Part shown: positions 1-12,306 of the stretch, one piece after another | Layout: the number at the start of each line of letters is the position of its first letter | Position numbering within the stretch: position 1 is the first letter of the stretch | Source: Bemisia tabaci | Taxonomy: Eukaryota; Arthropoda; Insecta; Hemiptera; Aleyrodidae | Assembly: GCF_918797505.1 (NCBI RefSeq) | Contig: NC_092797.1 | Span: forward strand, 46,722,157-46,786,156 | Reading direction: 5' to 3' | Length of the DNA stretch: 64,000 nt | The notes under the pieces: generated by a model | Seen by the model: only the letters and a program-made list of their open reading frames with translations | What the model was told of the DNA's origin: nothing | Databases searched by the model: none | Position numbers and translations under genes: made by a program

Positions 1-706
1 GGCGGTTTTGCAAGCAAATCGCTCGGTTGGGCCTCCGTTATCAGTTGTTTTCCTCTCGGCGCGAAGTACGGTATCTTAATTACCGAGGTGCTCCGGGCAA
101 CTTAAAACTCAAGTGCCCTTAAGCCCATTTAATTCGATGGAACCGCGGAGCATTCCTTGACGTTTCCGAGATAATCCGCCAACTGCGAGTCGCCATTCAC
201 GTGGGAATGAATTCATTTGGACGGAAAGTACCGAGTCGCTTTTTGGAAAAAAAAGTGTAAAATCTCCAATTGGTTATTATCTATCTAGCTGAAACAACCT
301 TCCTATCTGTAAGTAAAAGAAGTTCCCTAAAAATTAGCTTTTCCTCAAAAGTGTGAGAAATTGAGGCACTTTTCAGTAAAAGAGTGTATGAGACTTCCAA
401 TATCTGCTAAGATTGTGCAAAGTAGTTCTCTAGTTGCAATAAACTTATTCGACATTTCTGCAATGCATTTTTCCCTGAATCTGCTCCGAGGTTTTCCTCA
501 CTAGTGTGAGACACTAAGTCGACTGTGATACAATTTCATCCGCCGCAAACGCTGTAAAAAATTGCACAATTTTAGCAGCATCGCAAGACTCATACCTCCT
601 TTATCGAAAAATGCCTCAATTGAGAGGAATTCTCGGTTTTTAATCAGGAATTCGCTTCTCAAAATCAGGGAAAAATCAGTTCGAACGTTCAAGAATTCTG
701 GATACA
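1..706. other. no gene recognised
   Basis: AT-rich sequence with only short open frames and no recognisable domain. I see no repeat that recurs elsewhere in the window before the CTGCC-ended element begins at 711. Confidence 0.5.
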
Positions 707-710
707 TACT

Positions 711-928
711 CTGCCAAGCTAAGGAAAAACGCCTTCAGGCGTTGCCACGTTTTCTTTGGTAAATCTTGAATTTTTGGGAAAACTTGTAAATTTTTTCAGA
801 TAATTTTGTTGGCAATATCACCTAAATGCCTTGAAAATTTCAAGAACAAATATTCTTCCTTTTCTTCCTAAAAAAACTATTTTCCCTCAAACTCTCTAAT
901 GTTCATACGGCTTTCCTCAGAACGGCAG
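711..928. repeat. CTGCCGTG-family MITE, copy 1
   Basis: The left end reads CTGCCAAGCTAAGGAAAAAC and the right end TTTCCTCAGAACGGCAG, an imperfect inverted repeat matching the family ends CTGCCGTGCTAAGG and CCTTAGCACGGCAG. It is flanked on both sides by TACT (707-710 and 929-932), a 4-bp target-site duplication. At 218 bp it is shorter than the usual 253 bp. It is non-coding and presumably mobilised by a transposase encoded elsewhere. Confidence 0.85.
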
Positions 929-932
929 TACT

Positions 933-2146
933 ATGCTTTAAAACATACCAAAGTAGGACTCCTTTGCGTTAACGCGTTCAATTGTCCAAATGGATACTCT
1001 TCTCTTTTTTGTGTGCTCCACGGGTAGCTCTCAACCGAAACAGTCTGAAGCCCTTCTCCCTGCCCCGAGATGTTTTCTCCGACCTGCGTGCAGGACGGCG
1101 GCGAGGGTCCGTCTGCCTCGGTTTTGCGGCCAGTTTGGGTTCCAATTAATGATATACCGGCCGGCCGCGAACCCCCTTCCCCCCTCTCATGCCCCAGGCT
1201 CCCCCCATCGCCCAGGTCCTCCGTGAGCATCACGGTTAGCCTCCCTCCACCCCCTCGTCTTGACTCACAGCTAGCCGCTCGGGTTGAGATTTTCACGCGA
1301 GTGGATCGGTGTTTTTCTCGGCATCCACCACACGCCGCTCCAATTTTCTCGAGTCGCCCCACCCTCTCCTCTTTACTTTCTAGAGAATGGTTTTTGGTTT
1401 GGTTTCTAAGAGTTAAAAAAGGTGGAAATAACGGAATTTGTCCGGGCATCGGTGTAGGAAACCAGGAATTCCTTGTCTTCGGAGATCTGATTTGCTCTTA
1501 AATCGAAAGGAAAATGTAGTTATTTTTTCTGGAGAATCTAAAAGAAAGTGAAACGGAAGCCTTCATCCCAAATATTTCTGGAAGTTAAGGAGTGAGAAAA
1601 GTCAAGACCAGAAATACAATCACACTTTGCCAAATTTCTCATTGCAAGAGTTTTTAGAAAAAGTTGTGAATTTTTTTAGTTAGTTAATCTAGGTAAATTT
1701 TAGGGGGGGGGGAGGGAGGAAGGAAAGGAAGGAAAGGTGTCTGAAGTAGGCCAAAGTTTGCTGAGAGGGGCAAAATTTCGAATATTCTCCAAAAAAGCTC
1801 AAAAATTTATCAGAGTTCTTCAAAAACGATTCGTGAAAAGGTGAGCCTCTCAGCGTAGAAGGGGTGGAGGAACTTGAATTTTCCAGGGATCCCTAACTTA
1901 TCCGAAACCTCGGAGGAAGGGTTTTGACGGCTCTTGGCGAAAATGGACATCTTATCGATAGGAATTCGTAAACACTCGAATACTCGCGCGGAAATCGTAC
2001 GAGCCGCTGATGCACTCGGGCAATTTCGAACGGGGCTCGTAAAAAGTGTCGAAGCCGGGCGAAACGCGGTTTCCACCCCCGATGAGACCCGCGGAGTGTT
2101 TTAGAGGACGTTGGCGTAAAAATTACGAGCTGTTTTCCCGGTGGAC
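933..2146. other. no gene recognised; GC-rich block
   Basis: A C-rich stretch at about 1030-1260 and a G tract at 1706-1714 stand out. Open frames here (for example 931-1449 on the minus strand) are low-complexity, show no domain and look like compositional accidents. Confidence 0.4.
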
Positions 2147-2149
2147 GCC

Positions 2150-2383
2150 ACACAGTGGATCGAGTCAATAGGAGAGGTCAGACAAAATTTGGAAACTCAA
2201 ACGCTTATAACTCCGCTGATACAACATTTTCAGGTTCTAAAAGTGTTTCTAGTGGTTCCGTCGTAAAATTAACTTCCAGAAGCACCCCTTGAAACTTAAA
2301 ATGTGACGGATTAAATATCAAAATTTGCAGATTTAGTTAAAAATTTCATGTCTGACCTCTCTGATTGACTCTATCCACTGTGC
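2150..2383. repeat. GCACAGTGG-family MITE, copy 1
   Basis: A 234-bp element with inverted ends: ACACAGTGGATCGAGTCAAT at the left and ATTGACTCTATCCACTGTGC at the right. GCC flanks it at 2147-2149 and 2384-2386, a 3-bp target-site duplication. The same ends recur at 22971, 29319, 37244 and 40643. The interior carries the word TATAACTCCG, seen in other copies as its reverse complement or a close variant. Confidence 0.88.
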
Positions 2384-2386
2384 GCC

Positions 2387-3319
2387 GCGCTGAAAAGAGT
2401 GGAATAATATGAGGAGTATCGGGAGACCCGCTCCGTATTGACTCGCAGTTATCATGTGTTGCTACGTTAAATTCGCGTTTTATTATGTCGCGCAAGCGGC
2501 GAGCGAACACCCTGTTGCCGCGCGGTCCTTTTACATGTTTGGCTTCGAAAAGGCTATAGTCCTGTCGGGAAATAATCGGGGAAAGTCGGGGGAAAAATTG
2601 TTTCAACGCTGTGACAAGAGTCCACAACTTGCAAAACACAGCTTTGACTAAAGTTTTTGATGAGTGCCCCTGACTGTCTTCTTTAAAAATTATTTCTTGC
2701 GAAACCTTTGTCCTCGAATTTTTAAACTTTTGGATCGTTGAAAAATTGTAGAAACGAAAATTTCGGAAAAGTCTGATGCCAGCGCTGGCTCCACCTTTTT
2801 CCCCCCTCCTTGCGATGGTTTTCCTATTTTATGCTAGGAAAGTTTTTTTTTTTTAATTTTTCCCTTTATCACGGGGGTTTCCTATTTTTCGTTAGGAAAA
2901 ATTTGGTCCACGGAAATTGCACATTTGTTGCACAAAAGTTGTGGGACACAAACTTACCTTATCTCCCAGCTGGATCGTAAAATGTTGGCATTTTCATACA
3001 TTGATCATCCTGGGTTGTCTCCAAAGTCAGGTAAATTTTTTCTAAGCTACTCAGTCTGGTTCAACCGGGAAAAGTCAGTAAATTTTAACCCTCAGTTTTC
3101 CACATGTCGTGTTTTTGTGTTATTACTATTTTATTTTCCTACACTCAGTAAATAAAAAGCTTCATCAGCTATTTTCTGCTAAACTGAGTACGAGTGAGTC
3201 CGGAATTTTTTATGAGCTTTTGTTTGATTTTTTAGGCCTTTTTCAATGTAAAGAAAAAAAAGATGTGATACTTTTTGCCCGTTGAAGTCGTTAAACTCGC
3301 TGTCGCTGCTTCGTTGTGC

Positions 3320-3376
<57 letters not shown>

Positions 3377-4254
3377 TTTTAGTTTTCTATTTTTTGCGTG
3401 CGCTGTTCAAAGAGAGACTCAATACATGGAGAGTTTCGTTCATTATTTTCCCCCCACTGTCATATCTAGAACTCTCAGCACTTCTATGAATCGTTCTCCC
3501 ACCTTCATGAATTTTTCAGTGAAACAAGATGTACCTACCTAGAAGGATAAATAGTTGGGTGCGATGTATGATTCCTGGAGAAAGAAGAACACTTTTAGTC
3601 ATCCGGTTTCAATTCTCAATTCCAACATCCGAGAATTTTTCTTGAAAACAATTCAACACGTGCATACATCGCGTGTCAGTGAGAACACAGAAGTGCTGAA
3701 TGGCCCATCTGTGATTTAATTTTTCATTCAGTCTCCACGCTTCTCAAAATCTATTTTGTAGAATTCCCATATAAAGTGTCGACATTTTCCCGTTTTTAGA
3801 GTTTTCCTCTAAGCGTTTCTCATCCACCTATCCCAATTCTTCCTTCTTTCTCTGTAACAATTATTTTCCCGATCGCCAGGAACCCTGCAACGATCTTTCT
3901 CCTTATAGGGTTTTTGACGGTCTGGAGAACCGGGAAGTCAGAGAATTTCGGGAATAGTGGGGTGGCGGCTCGGTAACCATAGCTGATGTCATGCAAGAGA
4001 GAGAGAGAGCAACAATTTTGAAGTGTCTTTTACCATAATCCTTATCTCGAGGAGTAGAAATTTCGGCTCAAGTTTCGCAATGGTCGGATAATTAAAAAAA
4101 TTGAAGTTTTGTTTGAAGGTCTTGGAAAGTCAGGGAATTTAAGTAAGTTGGATTCCAGGAAAGCGAAGAGTCAGGGAATTTGAAATTGAAGAAATGAATT
4201 ATGGAAATTTTGCTTTAACACCAAATAATTAACAGGTGTCAGATTCGCCATCAG
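2387..4254. other. no gene recognised; poly-T and GA tracts
   Basis: The stretch holds a T run of more than 50 bases (3321-3374), a short GA repeat (about 3995-4009) and sequence rich in the word GTCAGGGAATTT (about 4125-4185), resembling decayed repeats elsewhere. The open frame across the T run is low-complexity. Confidence 0.4.
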
Positions 4255-4850
4255 ACCGGACGCGAAATTCTGTCGACGAATCGCAAACCGGCGAACCCAT
4301 CACCACCCGAGAAAAAAAAAGGTTCCTCGTGGTGGTGGAACGCGGTCTAATTTGAGGTTAGACCGTGGGAAAAGGCACGCGCAAGAACCTGCCGCGCGCG
4401 ATCCGTGACGTCATCCCGGGGATTGACCTACCGGGGGGAGGGGGGGGGGGGTGGCCGCGACGTGTCCGACGAGAGCTGACAGGCAGGGCTGCCGGCCGGG
4501 CGGACTAACCGGGCCCGGGCGCTCCAGGTGATGCGAGTGACGTAATCTGGCAGCGAGGGAGGCTGAAGCCCCGGGTGACGGCGGGGGAGGAGGGGGAGGC
4601 AAGGCCATTGCCCCGGATATTTATGATCATTTTCGAATACAATCCTTCCGCGGTAAAACTCGACACTCTCCTTCCCCCTCTCCGCCGTCGCTCGCCGCGC
4701 CACCAGCTGAGAGCTCTCGTCCTCCGAGGACCGGTTGGCGGTTGCACCCGTCTTGGATTCGCGAGCGCGACTCTTGTGACGTCAGCGGCCGCGGTGGGGG
4801 GAGCTGCAGGGTGTCTGCCCGGCCGGAAATTCCGGTGTGAGGTGGGTATT
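4255..4850. promoter_or_regulatory. GC-rich block with three CRE-like sites
   Basis: A GC- and CpG-rich island in otherwise AT-rich sequence. It contains the palindromic CRE/ATF consensus TGACGTCA at 4406-4413 and 4777-4784, and the near-consensus TGACGTAA at 4538-4545. CREB/ATF family proteins are known to bind such sites. A promoter or enhancer role is inferred from composition and clustering only. I saw no TATA box or initiator paired with a convincing downstream open frame. Confidence 0.3.
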
Positions 4851-6105
4851 TTTTCACGGTGGGTTCGAAACCCGGGGGAAATTGGGTAAGTTAGGAAATT
4901 GGCGGCGACCGGAAAAAATCAGGGCATTTGTGGTGAAAGTCGAGCAATTTCTGACGAATCTACTAATCTCTCATTTTCAACTATTAATCCTTTCTGGTCA
5001 TTTTTCGTCATCCTCTAACCAGCTACCTAATGCCTTTTTCCACAATTTGATCACTAAATAAGGAAATATTGTCCAAAATTTAGCGAAAATCAGCTTATTT
5101 GGGAAAAAGAAAATGTTGGAAGTGTTGTTCGGAGGTCCGGCAAAGTCAGGAAATTAGAAAATTTTGGAGTCAGAGATTAGAAATTTTGGAGTCAGGGAAA
5201 ATTATGAGAAGTCAGGGAATTTGAAGAGGAAGATATTATGGCAACCCCAGAAATAGATACGGTATGTATTATGAACCGCGCTTTGCTAATATCTCAACGG
5301 TGTGAAAATTCTCATCGGAAGTCAACACTCTGATTCACGATCATATTGTTTATCTAATCGGTTCAGAAAACCTAACTTCATTCGCAAAAATAAAATGCTC
5401 ACCTCAATATTCGTAAGTCATCATTTGGCGTGTTTTTTGCTCAACGATTTTCTCGTCAATCATCATTAGGCAAAAAGTAGCGTTGACTTCCAGAACTTAA
5501 TTTCAGCCTCAATCGATCACATCTCTTGGATTGTTAGCGCGGGGAGTCTAAAACATTTTGTCTCATTCAAGGAATTTTCTGAAAACTGTCTCGAGGAATG
5601 CTTCCCGAGAACATGCCGGGAAGTCTACAACATCGGTAAATGGGATACGTGGTTTCCATCCTAGTTGTTTCGTCGTTTTTCCCTGATTTTCCAACATGGC
5701 AAAAAATGAACGACGGCATCCAGCATGGCGAATATCACGTCCGAGCGTAACCTCTCGGCGCGAAGCGTCGTCTCGTTCATTATGCAACGTCACTCGCTGT
5801 TATCGAGTTATTGTTTTTACGATCCTAACGAGATAATTTTTCGCGATGCAGTCTGTGCAAGTCAGAGCCGTAAAGTCACTCGTAAAACGCTGGCAATTTA
5901 GTGCAATTACGGTGTCGGCGCTGGGTGTCAGCTTGTGAGCAAAGTGCTCGTGGCCTCTGACTCTCCTTTCTTCCCTCTCGTCGCGTCGCATCGCCGCCCT
6001 TCCCCCCCCCCCCCCCCCCCGGTCACGGTTCCGTCCCCCCCCCCTCACGTCCTACTAAGGAACCGATTGAACCTCCAGACGTTGTCAAATTTAATATAAT
6101 AAAAT
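4851..6105. other. no gene recognised; decayed repeats and C tract
   Basis: A stretch at about 5140-5240 repeats the word GTCAGGGAA or GGAGTCAG and ends near GGCAACCCC, like worn copies of the repeats at 49851 and 57908. A run of about 18 C lies at 6003-6020 with another C run near 6037. No coding sequence is recognised. Confidence 0.4.
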
Positions 6106-6350
6106 CAGGGTGTCTACAAGTCCGGAATGTCCGGAAATAGTACCGATTTTTTAAGGGCGGTCCGGAAGTACTGAAAAAATGCGGAAATTCCGCAAAAAGG
6201 TCCGGATTTGTTTTTAAATTTTGTGTCATTTTTGTCGCAATTTCAAATTTTTGGAATTTTTCTATTTTCGTCAAATGGAGGTACTGAAAAAGTACGGAAT
6301 TTTTCTGTTGGAGGAAGTACTGTATTTATTACTGAATTACTGAGTATTTA
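6106..6350. repeat. CAGGGTGTC-ended repeat, GTCCGGAA type (truncated)
   Basis: It begins CAGGGTGTCTACAAGTCCGG and continues with reiterated GTCCGGAA and GTACTGAAAAA words, closely matching the complete copy at 39347-39629. The right end GACACCCTG is missing, so the 3' limit is approximate. Confidence 0.6.
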
Positions 6351-6991
6351 ATTATTTCTTGAATTCTGTAAAAACATTGTCCGGAGATACATAAGTTTTC
6401 CTGCTCTAATACATTGTTTCCGAAAAAATTAGAATGGCGTTTTCGGCGTTTTATATTGCACGGCAGTATGCCAAGGTCGGCGTTTTTAAGGGTCTGTGTC
6501 GGAGTTATTCGTTGAAAGAGCATCCAGAAAATGATTCCATGCGGAGAGGGCGCTCCTGCTAAGTTCCGCCACCGTGCAAAACAGGGACGCTCCCCCAGGC
6601 TCACGCAAGGGAATGGCACTTAAAAAGTCCCGAAGTTTGAGGGTTTCTCGTCTCTCACGTAGCTATTTTTCACGGCGGATCCGCGGGGACTTTTTACGGT
6701 AGCCGGCGGGCAATTAAACAAATTGCCGCTCGTCGGCTGAAAAACCGGAGAGCCTAATTGGTATGCGCCGAGGTTCCCGTTAGTGTCGGGAAGAAAAACC
6801 GAGGAGAGAGCACGTTGCCCGATCGCGAAAATTCCCGAATTTGTCCGTCGTTTTTAAGAAAAACCACGCGTGAGCATATTAGCGTTGCCAAGTATCCGAA
6901 GAATAAATCTACTTTTTCAAGGAAACGTTTGGATATTTTTCCAAAAAATCGTTTAGAACGCTAGCTTTGGTCGTACATGTATTACGTTAGT
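6351..6991. other. no gene recognised
   Basis: Short open frames on both strands have no recognisable domain. I see no repeat boundary. Confidence 0.4.
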
Positions 6992-7382
6992 AGGGTGTCT
7001 AGCATCAGAATTTTCCCGATTCTATCAGGATTTTAGGCCAATCAGGATTTACTCCCGATTTCATCAGGATCGGAGGAAAAATCGTACTCGTAACACGTGA
7101 GCAGAACGTCTAGCATCAGATTTTTCCCGATTCTATCAACATTTCAGTTCAATTAGGATTTAATCCCGATATCATCAGGATCTGAGGAAAAATCCGCCAT
7201 AATATCAGGATTTGAGAAAAGCACTTGTTTTTAATGCTTAGAAGTTATTTCTAGAGTTCTGCTTTTGCATACGCTTATGCGGAAATTTTAATTTTACTCC
7301 CAAAAAATCAGGATCTTATCAGGATTTTGAAAAATGATGAAATCAGGATTTAGCAGCCAAAGTCGGAGTTTCCTGGACAATC
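6992..7382. repeat. AGGGTGTCT-ended repeat, ATCAGGATT type
   Basis: It begins TAGGGTGTCTAGCATCAGA and consists largely of degenerate copies of ATCAGGATTT and TTTCCCGATT. The second block at about 7108 restarts with the same TCTAGCATCAGA. Related copies start at 18688 and 50984. The right end is worn (TTCCTGGACAATCG in place of GGACACCCTG). Confidence 0.55.
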
Positions 7383-7975
7383 GCCTTTCCATTGGTATAC
7401 ATTTGATAATTTGCAGTTTGTTTTTTTACTTGTTTTACGTGTTTTACAATTTTATTCGCAAAAATGGCCCGAAATACTTTTGATAATTTGCATTTTTTTC
7501 ACTTGTTTTACGTGATTTACTATATTTTTTCGCGCAAACGGCCCGAAATCCGGCAAGATCGACTCGCGGACCGTTAGAGTGAAGAATTCGAAAAATCACG
7601 ACCTACGCCACGGCTCATCTGGAAACCTTTACGCCCAAGATCTCCACCGTGTCCGCGGAGGGAGGGGGAGGGGAGGGGGAGGATCTGGAAAAACGCCAAA
7701 AATGCGCTCGGGCTTTCCCTCCGCCTTTAAATTTATTCGTGTTGCTGGTGTCTGGAGCACCGATAGGCGCGATACTCGTGGATCGCACTTCGATAGGTCG
7801 AATTTCGTCGGGATGTTCGGGTGATCCATCGAAAGATCGTCGCGATTTTTCGATTTCCGACCTTCGCGGTAGGAATAAAAATAAAGCAGCCCCTTTTGAC
7901 TTCGCGTAGGCTCTCGTGCCTTTTGACCGGCGTTGTCGGTCGTTGAGGTTACTCCGGCTGAGTTTAAAAATGGAC
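7383..7975. other. no gene recognised
   Basis: AT-rich sequence followed by a purine-rich GGAGGGGGAGG tract at about 7657-7685. The overlapping open frames on both strands around 7579-7980 have no recognisable domain. Confidence 0.4.
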
Positions 7976-8372
7976 TGCATTTTGCAGCTAGGAACTACGA
8001 TTTCTGGTCCAGTTTAGAAGCAACGTATGTTCTGTTAGTTTCCAAAGGAAACTATCGAGGGCTAACGAACAATACCGCCTAACTAACGGTTTTGGCAAAA
8101 AATTGTTGGCGACTTTCTGCATTCTACGGTATAAAACACGCAAGCGATGATTTTAGTTTTTTTCCAATTCTGTAGGGGAACGTTTCATGACGCTGTAATG
8201 TATGAAAAAATTGCAAATCTAACCTTAAAATGACGAAACCTCGCGAAGTTTTCGCTTCGTTCTGCAAAATTGACCAGTTCGCGGATAGGGAGTTTTGTTT
8301 CGTTAGCCTTCTATTAGATATTTGTTTTAACGGATGAGCCGGAAATTGTCAGTTCCTAAGTTACAAAACGCG
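7976..8372. repeat. inverted-repeat element, long relative of the repeat at 48612
   Basis: The left end TGCATTTTGCAGCTAGGAAC and the right-hand CGGATGAGCCGGAAATTG followed by GTTCCTAAGTTACAAAA match both ends of the 130-bp element at 48612-48741. The two copies differ in interior length. The limits are approximate. Confidence 0.5.
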
Positions 8373-11048
8373 GCCCAAATAAGGACTGGATCGAATACAT
8401 GGGTGCGGCACGGTTATGAAACGTCCATTTTTGAAGGGGGATCAATAGCTGATGGTGTCGTTTCTGAAATGAGACAAACCGTGTTTTTGAATCGGTTCGA
8501 TTTATGACGCAGCTGGACCGAAAATTGCTGAGAGAAACCGAGTACAAAGATGCGTTTGAAAGAAAAGTGTGTATAGACGGTGAAATCAACGACAGAAAGA
8601 GTCGTTTCTTCTTGTCGTTGATAATTGAGGTTTGAAAGTTCAAGGGTGTGTGTATATAGAACGATACACGCAAAAACTCTCACACTTCAGGAGTTTTTCG
8701 TTAGTAAAAACTTCTGAGCCTCCAAATTTTTTTGTCATTATTTACTTCCTTCTCGCATGTGTTTTTTTTTTCTAAACAGCGCATCCGCCGCATAACCTGT
8801 TGTGCGATAGGGTATTTTTTAAGAATGGATTATTGTCAATTAAATTTTGAACTGAACCTAATCTTAAAATTGGGCTCAGTGGCAACCGTAATTCTCCATT
8901 AAAACTCCAATTTTTGACTGGAAATCTTGCAATGAATATTACATTTTCTCAGCTGAGAAACGAGGTTCCGTTCTCGAGGGTATGAGGAAGCGTTTAAGAT
9001 CGAAGATTAATCTAATCATAGGTACATTTTTTTATTTATTTATTTTAACCGTAGGCCGAATTTTTTCATTGCATCGAACGATTTAAGTTCCTTCCTCAAG
9101 GCAAACGTTTTGCTTGACTCCATGCAACGAGCTTAAAATAAGCAATTTCAGCGCGTTATGCGGATTGTCAAAAACTTTTTTCCGCGCCAGCGACTCGTCG
9201 GGCGAGGGTCGACATAACATTTTTAACATGCATTTAAACGCCCGGGAATAACTGCCGACAAGTTTGCTCAAGTGGAAGCTTTCACTCATCAAACATAAAT
9301 ACGAGCTTAACTTCGCGGAATCTTTATTTCACTCCCCGACAAGCCGAAGTGTCTGAGAGGAAATTCGCTCCGTCCGCATAAAACAGCGACGTTAACCGCC
9401 GCTGTTGCCGTTCCGCCTCGAAAAATGTTGAATTTCTCGTCCATCGCCTTCGAGGGTATCCAAGATTCCGCTCGACGTGACATACGAGAGAGAGGTGAGC
9501 TATACGCAACGCAGCGAATTCGTAAGCTCTCAACGTCCTAGGCGTATGCACAACTCCTGAACATCCCATGCAATATGTATGCAGCGCGCCGGGCCTAGTG
9601 CTTCCAGAGTTGCCAATCGGGCACGAAAAAACACGCCCTGATTTTTTTTTTTACGGCGTGGACGGGCGAGGGCTCACTGATAAAACTGAGCTTCAACTCT
9701 AAATTCCCTCCGAATTTTTCTTGTGCAGTTTTGTTATTAGGAGTTAGTTTTAGAAATAAAACCATCTAGTGCGATACACAGAAAGAAAAAAAGAAAAAAA
9801 CCTTATGAGCCTTGTCTGATTGCAGGCCCAACCGAAGTTTCAAGCGAAAGTTACAAACTATTTTTGCCGAACAAATATTTTGGGAGTACTAATAACATCG
9901 CATTACTACAAGGACCAAAATAGTTATTACCGAAAAATTAATTATGCAACTTATTGTTTCACCTCACGCACACTATTTTTTTTTTTTTTTTTTTTTTTAA
10001 AGGAAAATAACAACCAAACTGTGTTCAATATGTTTATTTTGAATTTTTCCTTCTAATGATGCAAAAAGTTTGTCGCTAGAAATAAGTCCGCCATTCGTAT
10101 GTCTATTTAAGTCGTATGTTTTGTTTCATTTTTGAAAATATCATCAAAGGTGGATTTTAAGAGGCTCAGTCTAGAATGAGAGTTCAGAATGCAATATTAA
10201 GCTAACTGATCCAATTTCAGACCTTTAGTGTGAAATGTATAAAATGATCTGTAGGATTCAGCATCGTCTGAAAGTTCAAAAACTTCAGCAATCCTCAGCA
10301 TTATCATCCGAAATTGCCCCGCGTAAACTTGTGATGCTTTCAGTGTTGTACTTTGCGTACATTTGAATAACTCTCAACTCGTTTGGAGATGATTGAAGAG
10401 AGCAACGAATCAAAGACGTCATTAAAGTCTGACCGATTTATCAAGCAGTTAGTACTAAGCCGTCCCACTTGAGCGCCGATCGAAAGAAATAGAAGTACAA
10501 GCTTCAGCCAGAAGTGTTTCTCGTGTTTTCGGCGCTAAGTACTCCGCAACCTTCACAGACTTGTCGCGTTGCTTAATTCATGTGCAGTGTTGCCGATCGT
10601 GTTTTTGTTTTCGCGGACACGCACTATTTTCGGCGATGTATTTCAGCAGTTTCCGAAAATTTTCGCCCCCTGAGTCATGCGCACACTGGGATTGAGCTCG
10701 ATTTAGTTACAGTTTTGCGTGAATGTTTTTTGCTCTTTCTATTATGATGGTTTTCAGAATTTTTAAGGCATTGAAAACGTGATAAATCATCGGAAATAGA
10801 ATGAGGAAATGAAGGAAAAAACGACGCGTTGAAAAGTAGCCCGAAAAAAAGGAATTGCGCACAGGAAAATGAAACAGGAACTCTTTTCATCTGAGTTAGC
10901 GCTATGGAATGATGCGCAGACACTCACATTTTTCAATTTCGTCAGTGTGCTCGCCGGACTTCGTATTTTGACGCGAAATCATGCTGTTTTTAATGAGAAC
11001 AGTTTTTCTTCCTTTATATCTCATCGCGGACGGGGACAAGTGTATTAA
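8373..11048. other. no gene recognised
   Basis: About 2.7 kb with no recognisable protein, RNA gene or bounded repeat. A T run of about 21 bases lies near 9968-9988. Open frames are at most about 105 residues and resemble no family I know. It may be intronic or intergenic. Confidence 0.4.
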
Positions 11049-11896
11049 CAAAAAGAGGTCTGTGCAAAAACGGCAAAATCCGCCCACCCTCAGATTTCAA
11101 CCAAACTTCGGATTTTGATAGGCCTATATGCCAATAGTAATCCCTGAAAATTTCAGCCCCCAAAAATAATTACAAGAGGGGGGGCGGGGGGTCAAAGTTG
11201 GAAAATCGTGCAAAATTCAAACTGCTATATTTCGGCAACGGTTACAGCTTTTTGAATGCGGTTTGGACCAAAAAACGCAGAATTGTATGTAGTTTCTATT
11301 TCATGTATCGTTTGTTACAAAATTTCAACGCAACGTTGCCATTTTTGCAATTTTTTCAATTCTTATTAAATTTTGACCCCTTAAATTTGGCAACATTGTA
11401 AATAGCAAAAAACGTCATCTCGCGATTTTGACCAAAATAAGATATGTTGTTCTCAATGCAATTCCCTACAAAACAGCACAAGTCGCATACTGGGGAAACG
11501 ATTGGTTCGCAAGTTACAGCTTCTCAAAGTTGCGCACCTCGAGGTTGTTGCGCGCTGCGCATGGTATTAGCGCGCCTTGCCTCGAACTACAGCGACTTAT
11601 TCACGGTTTAAAAACGCTTAGACGCTTTCATATGTTCTATTCTACTGTATTTTTCATTAGAAAACGAGAAAAGGTCCACGGGTACCAAAAGAAGGGGGGA
11701 GGGAGCCGTAAATGATAGCCTTTTTTTACGCTTTTCGCAATATTTTTAACTCAAACGAGCGGAATTAGGGCTCCTTGCACCCCCCCCCCCCTTTTTAACT
11801 CACGCGTTCTCTTTTCTCAGTTTTCTAAGGCAAAAATGATGTATAATTAAATGCAACATCTGAAAATAGAAAGGTGTACCCGCTTGGCGACCGAAC
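11049..11896 (+). repeat. left terminal inverted repeat of the DDE-SWIM transposon
   Basis: Reverse-complement match to 14381-15227. Subterminal words such as CGGTTTGGACCAAAAA and GGTTCGCAAGTTACAGCTTC have counterparts in the arms of the palindrome at 18959. The repeat also contains a short open frame (11428-11715) duplicated at 14563-14850, which is only a by-product of the inverted repeat. Confidence 0.9.
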
Positions 11897-12306
11897 CCTG
11901 CACAAACAGTAGAATTTGCATGAATGGACACACTTGAAATTCTTATTTTCTTCAGGAGCTATTTCTGAAGTATTTTTAAAATTTTTAAACTATATCGATT
12001 CATCGATTTTCGACAATATCGCAGTATTGTATTTTTCTGTGAACACTGAACGATTTGGTAGGATTGGCTACCTTACACTGCATAGGGCGCGCGATCATTG
12101 ATGGACCGCGGAGTTAGGAGATTGCGAATCCTTATCTGATCTATGGGTATTATTTTAATCAATCGTGAAGATAGATTAGCACAACACCGATGATAACATG
12201 CACATTGCAAATTGTAATAACACCTGTTTAAACTGATCAATTAGTTGACCTCTATCTTTCGATCGAGCCGGGTTATTTTCTTAAATCCTGTCATTTTTCT
12301 TTTACG

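Noticed and set aside
11428..11715. 95-residue frame duplicated at 14563-14850
   Set aside because: It is part of the transposon's terminal inverted repeat. The sequence has no recognisable domain and its duplication follows from the repeat.
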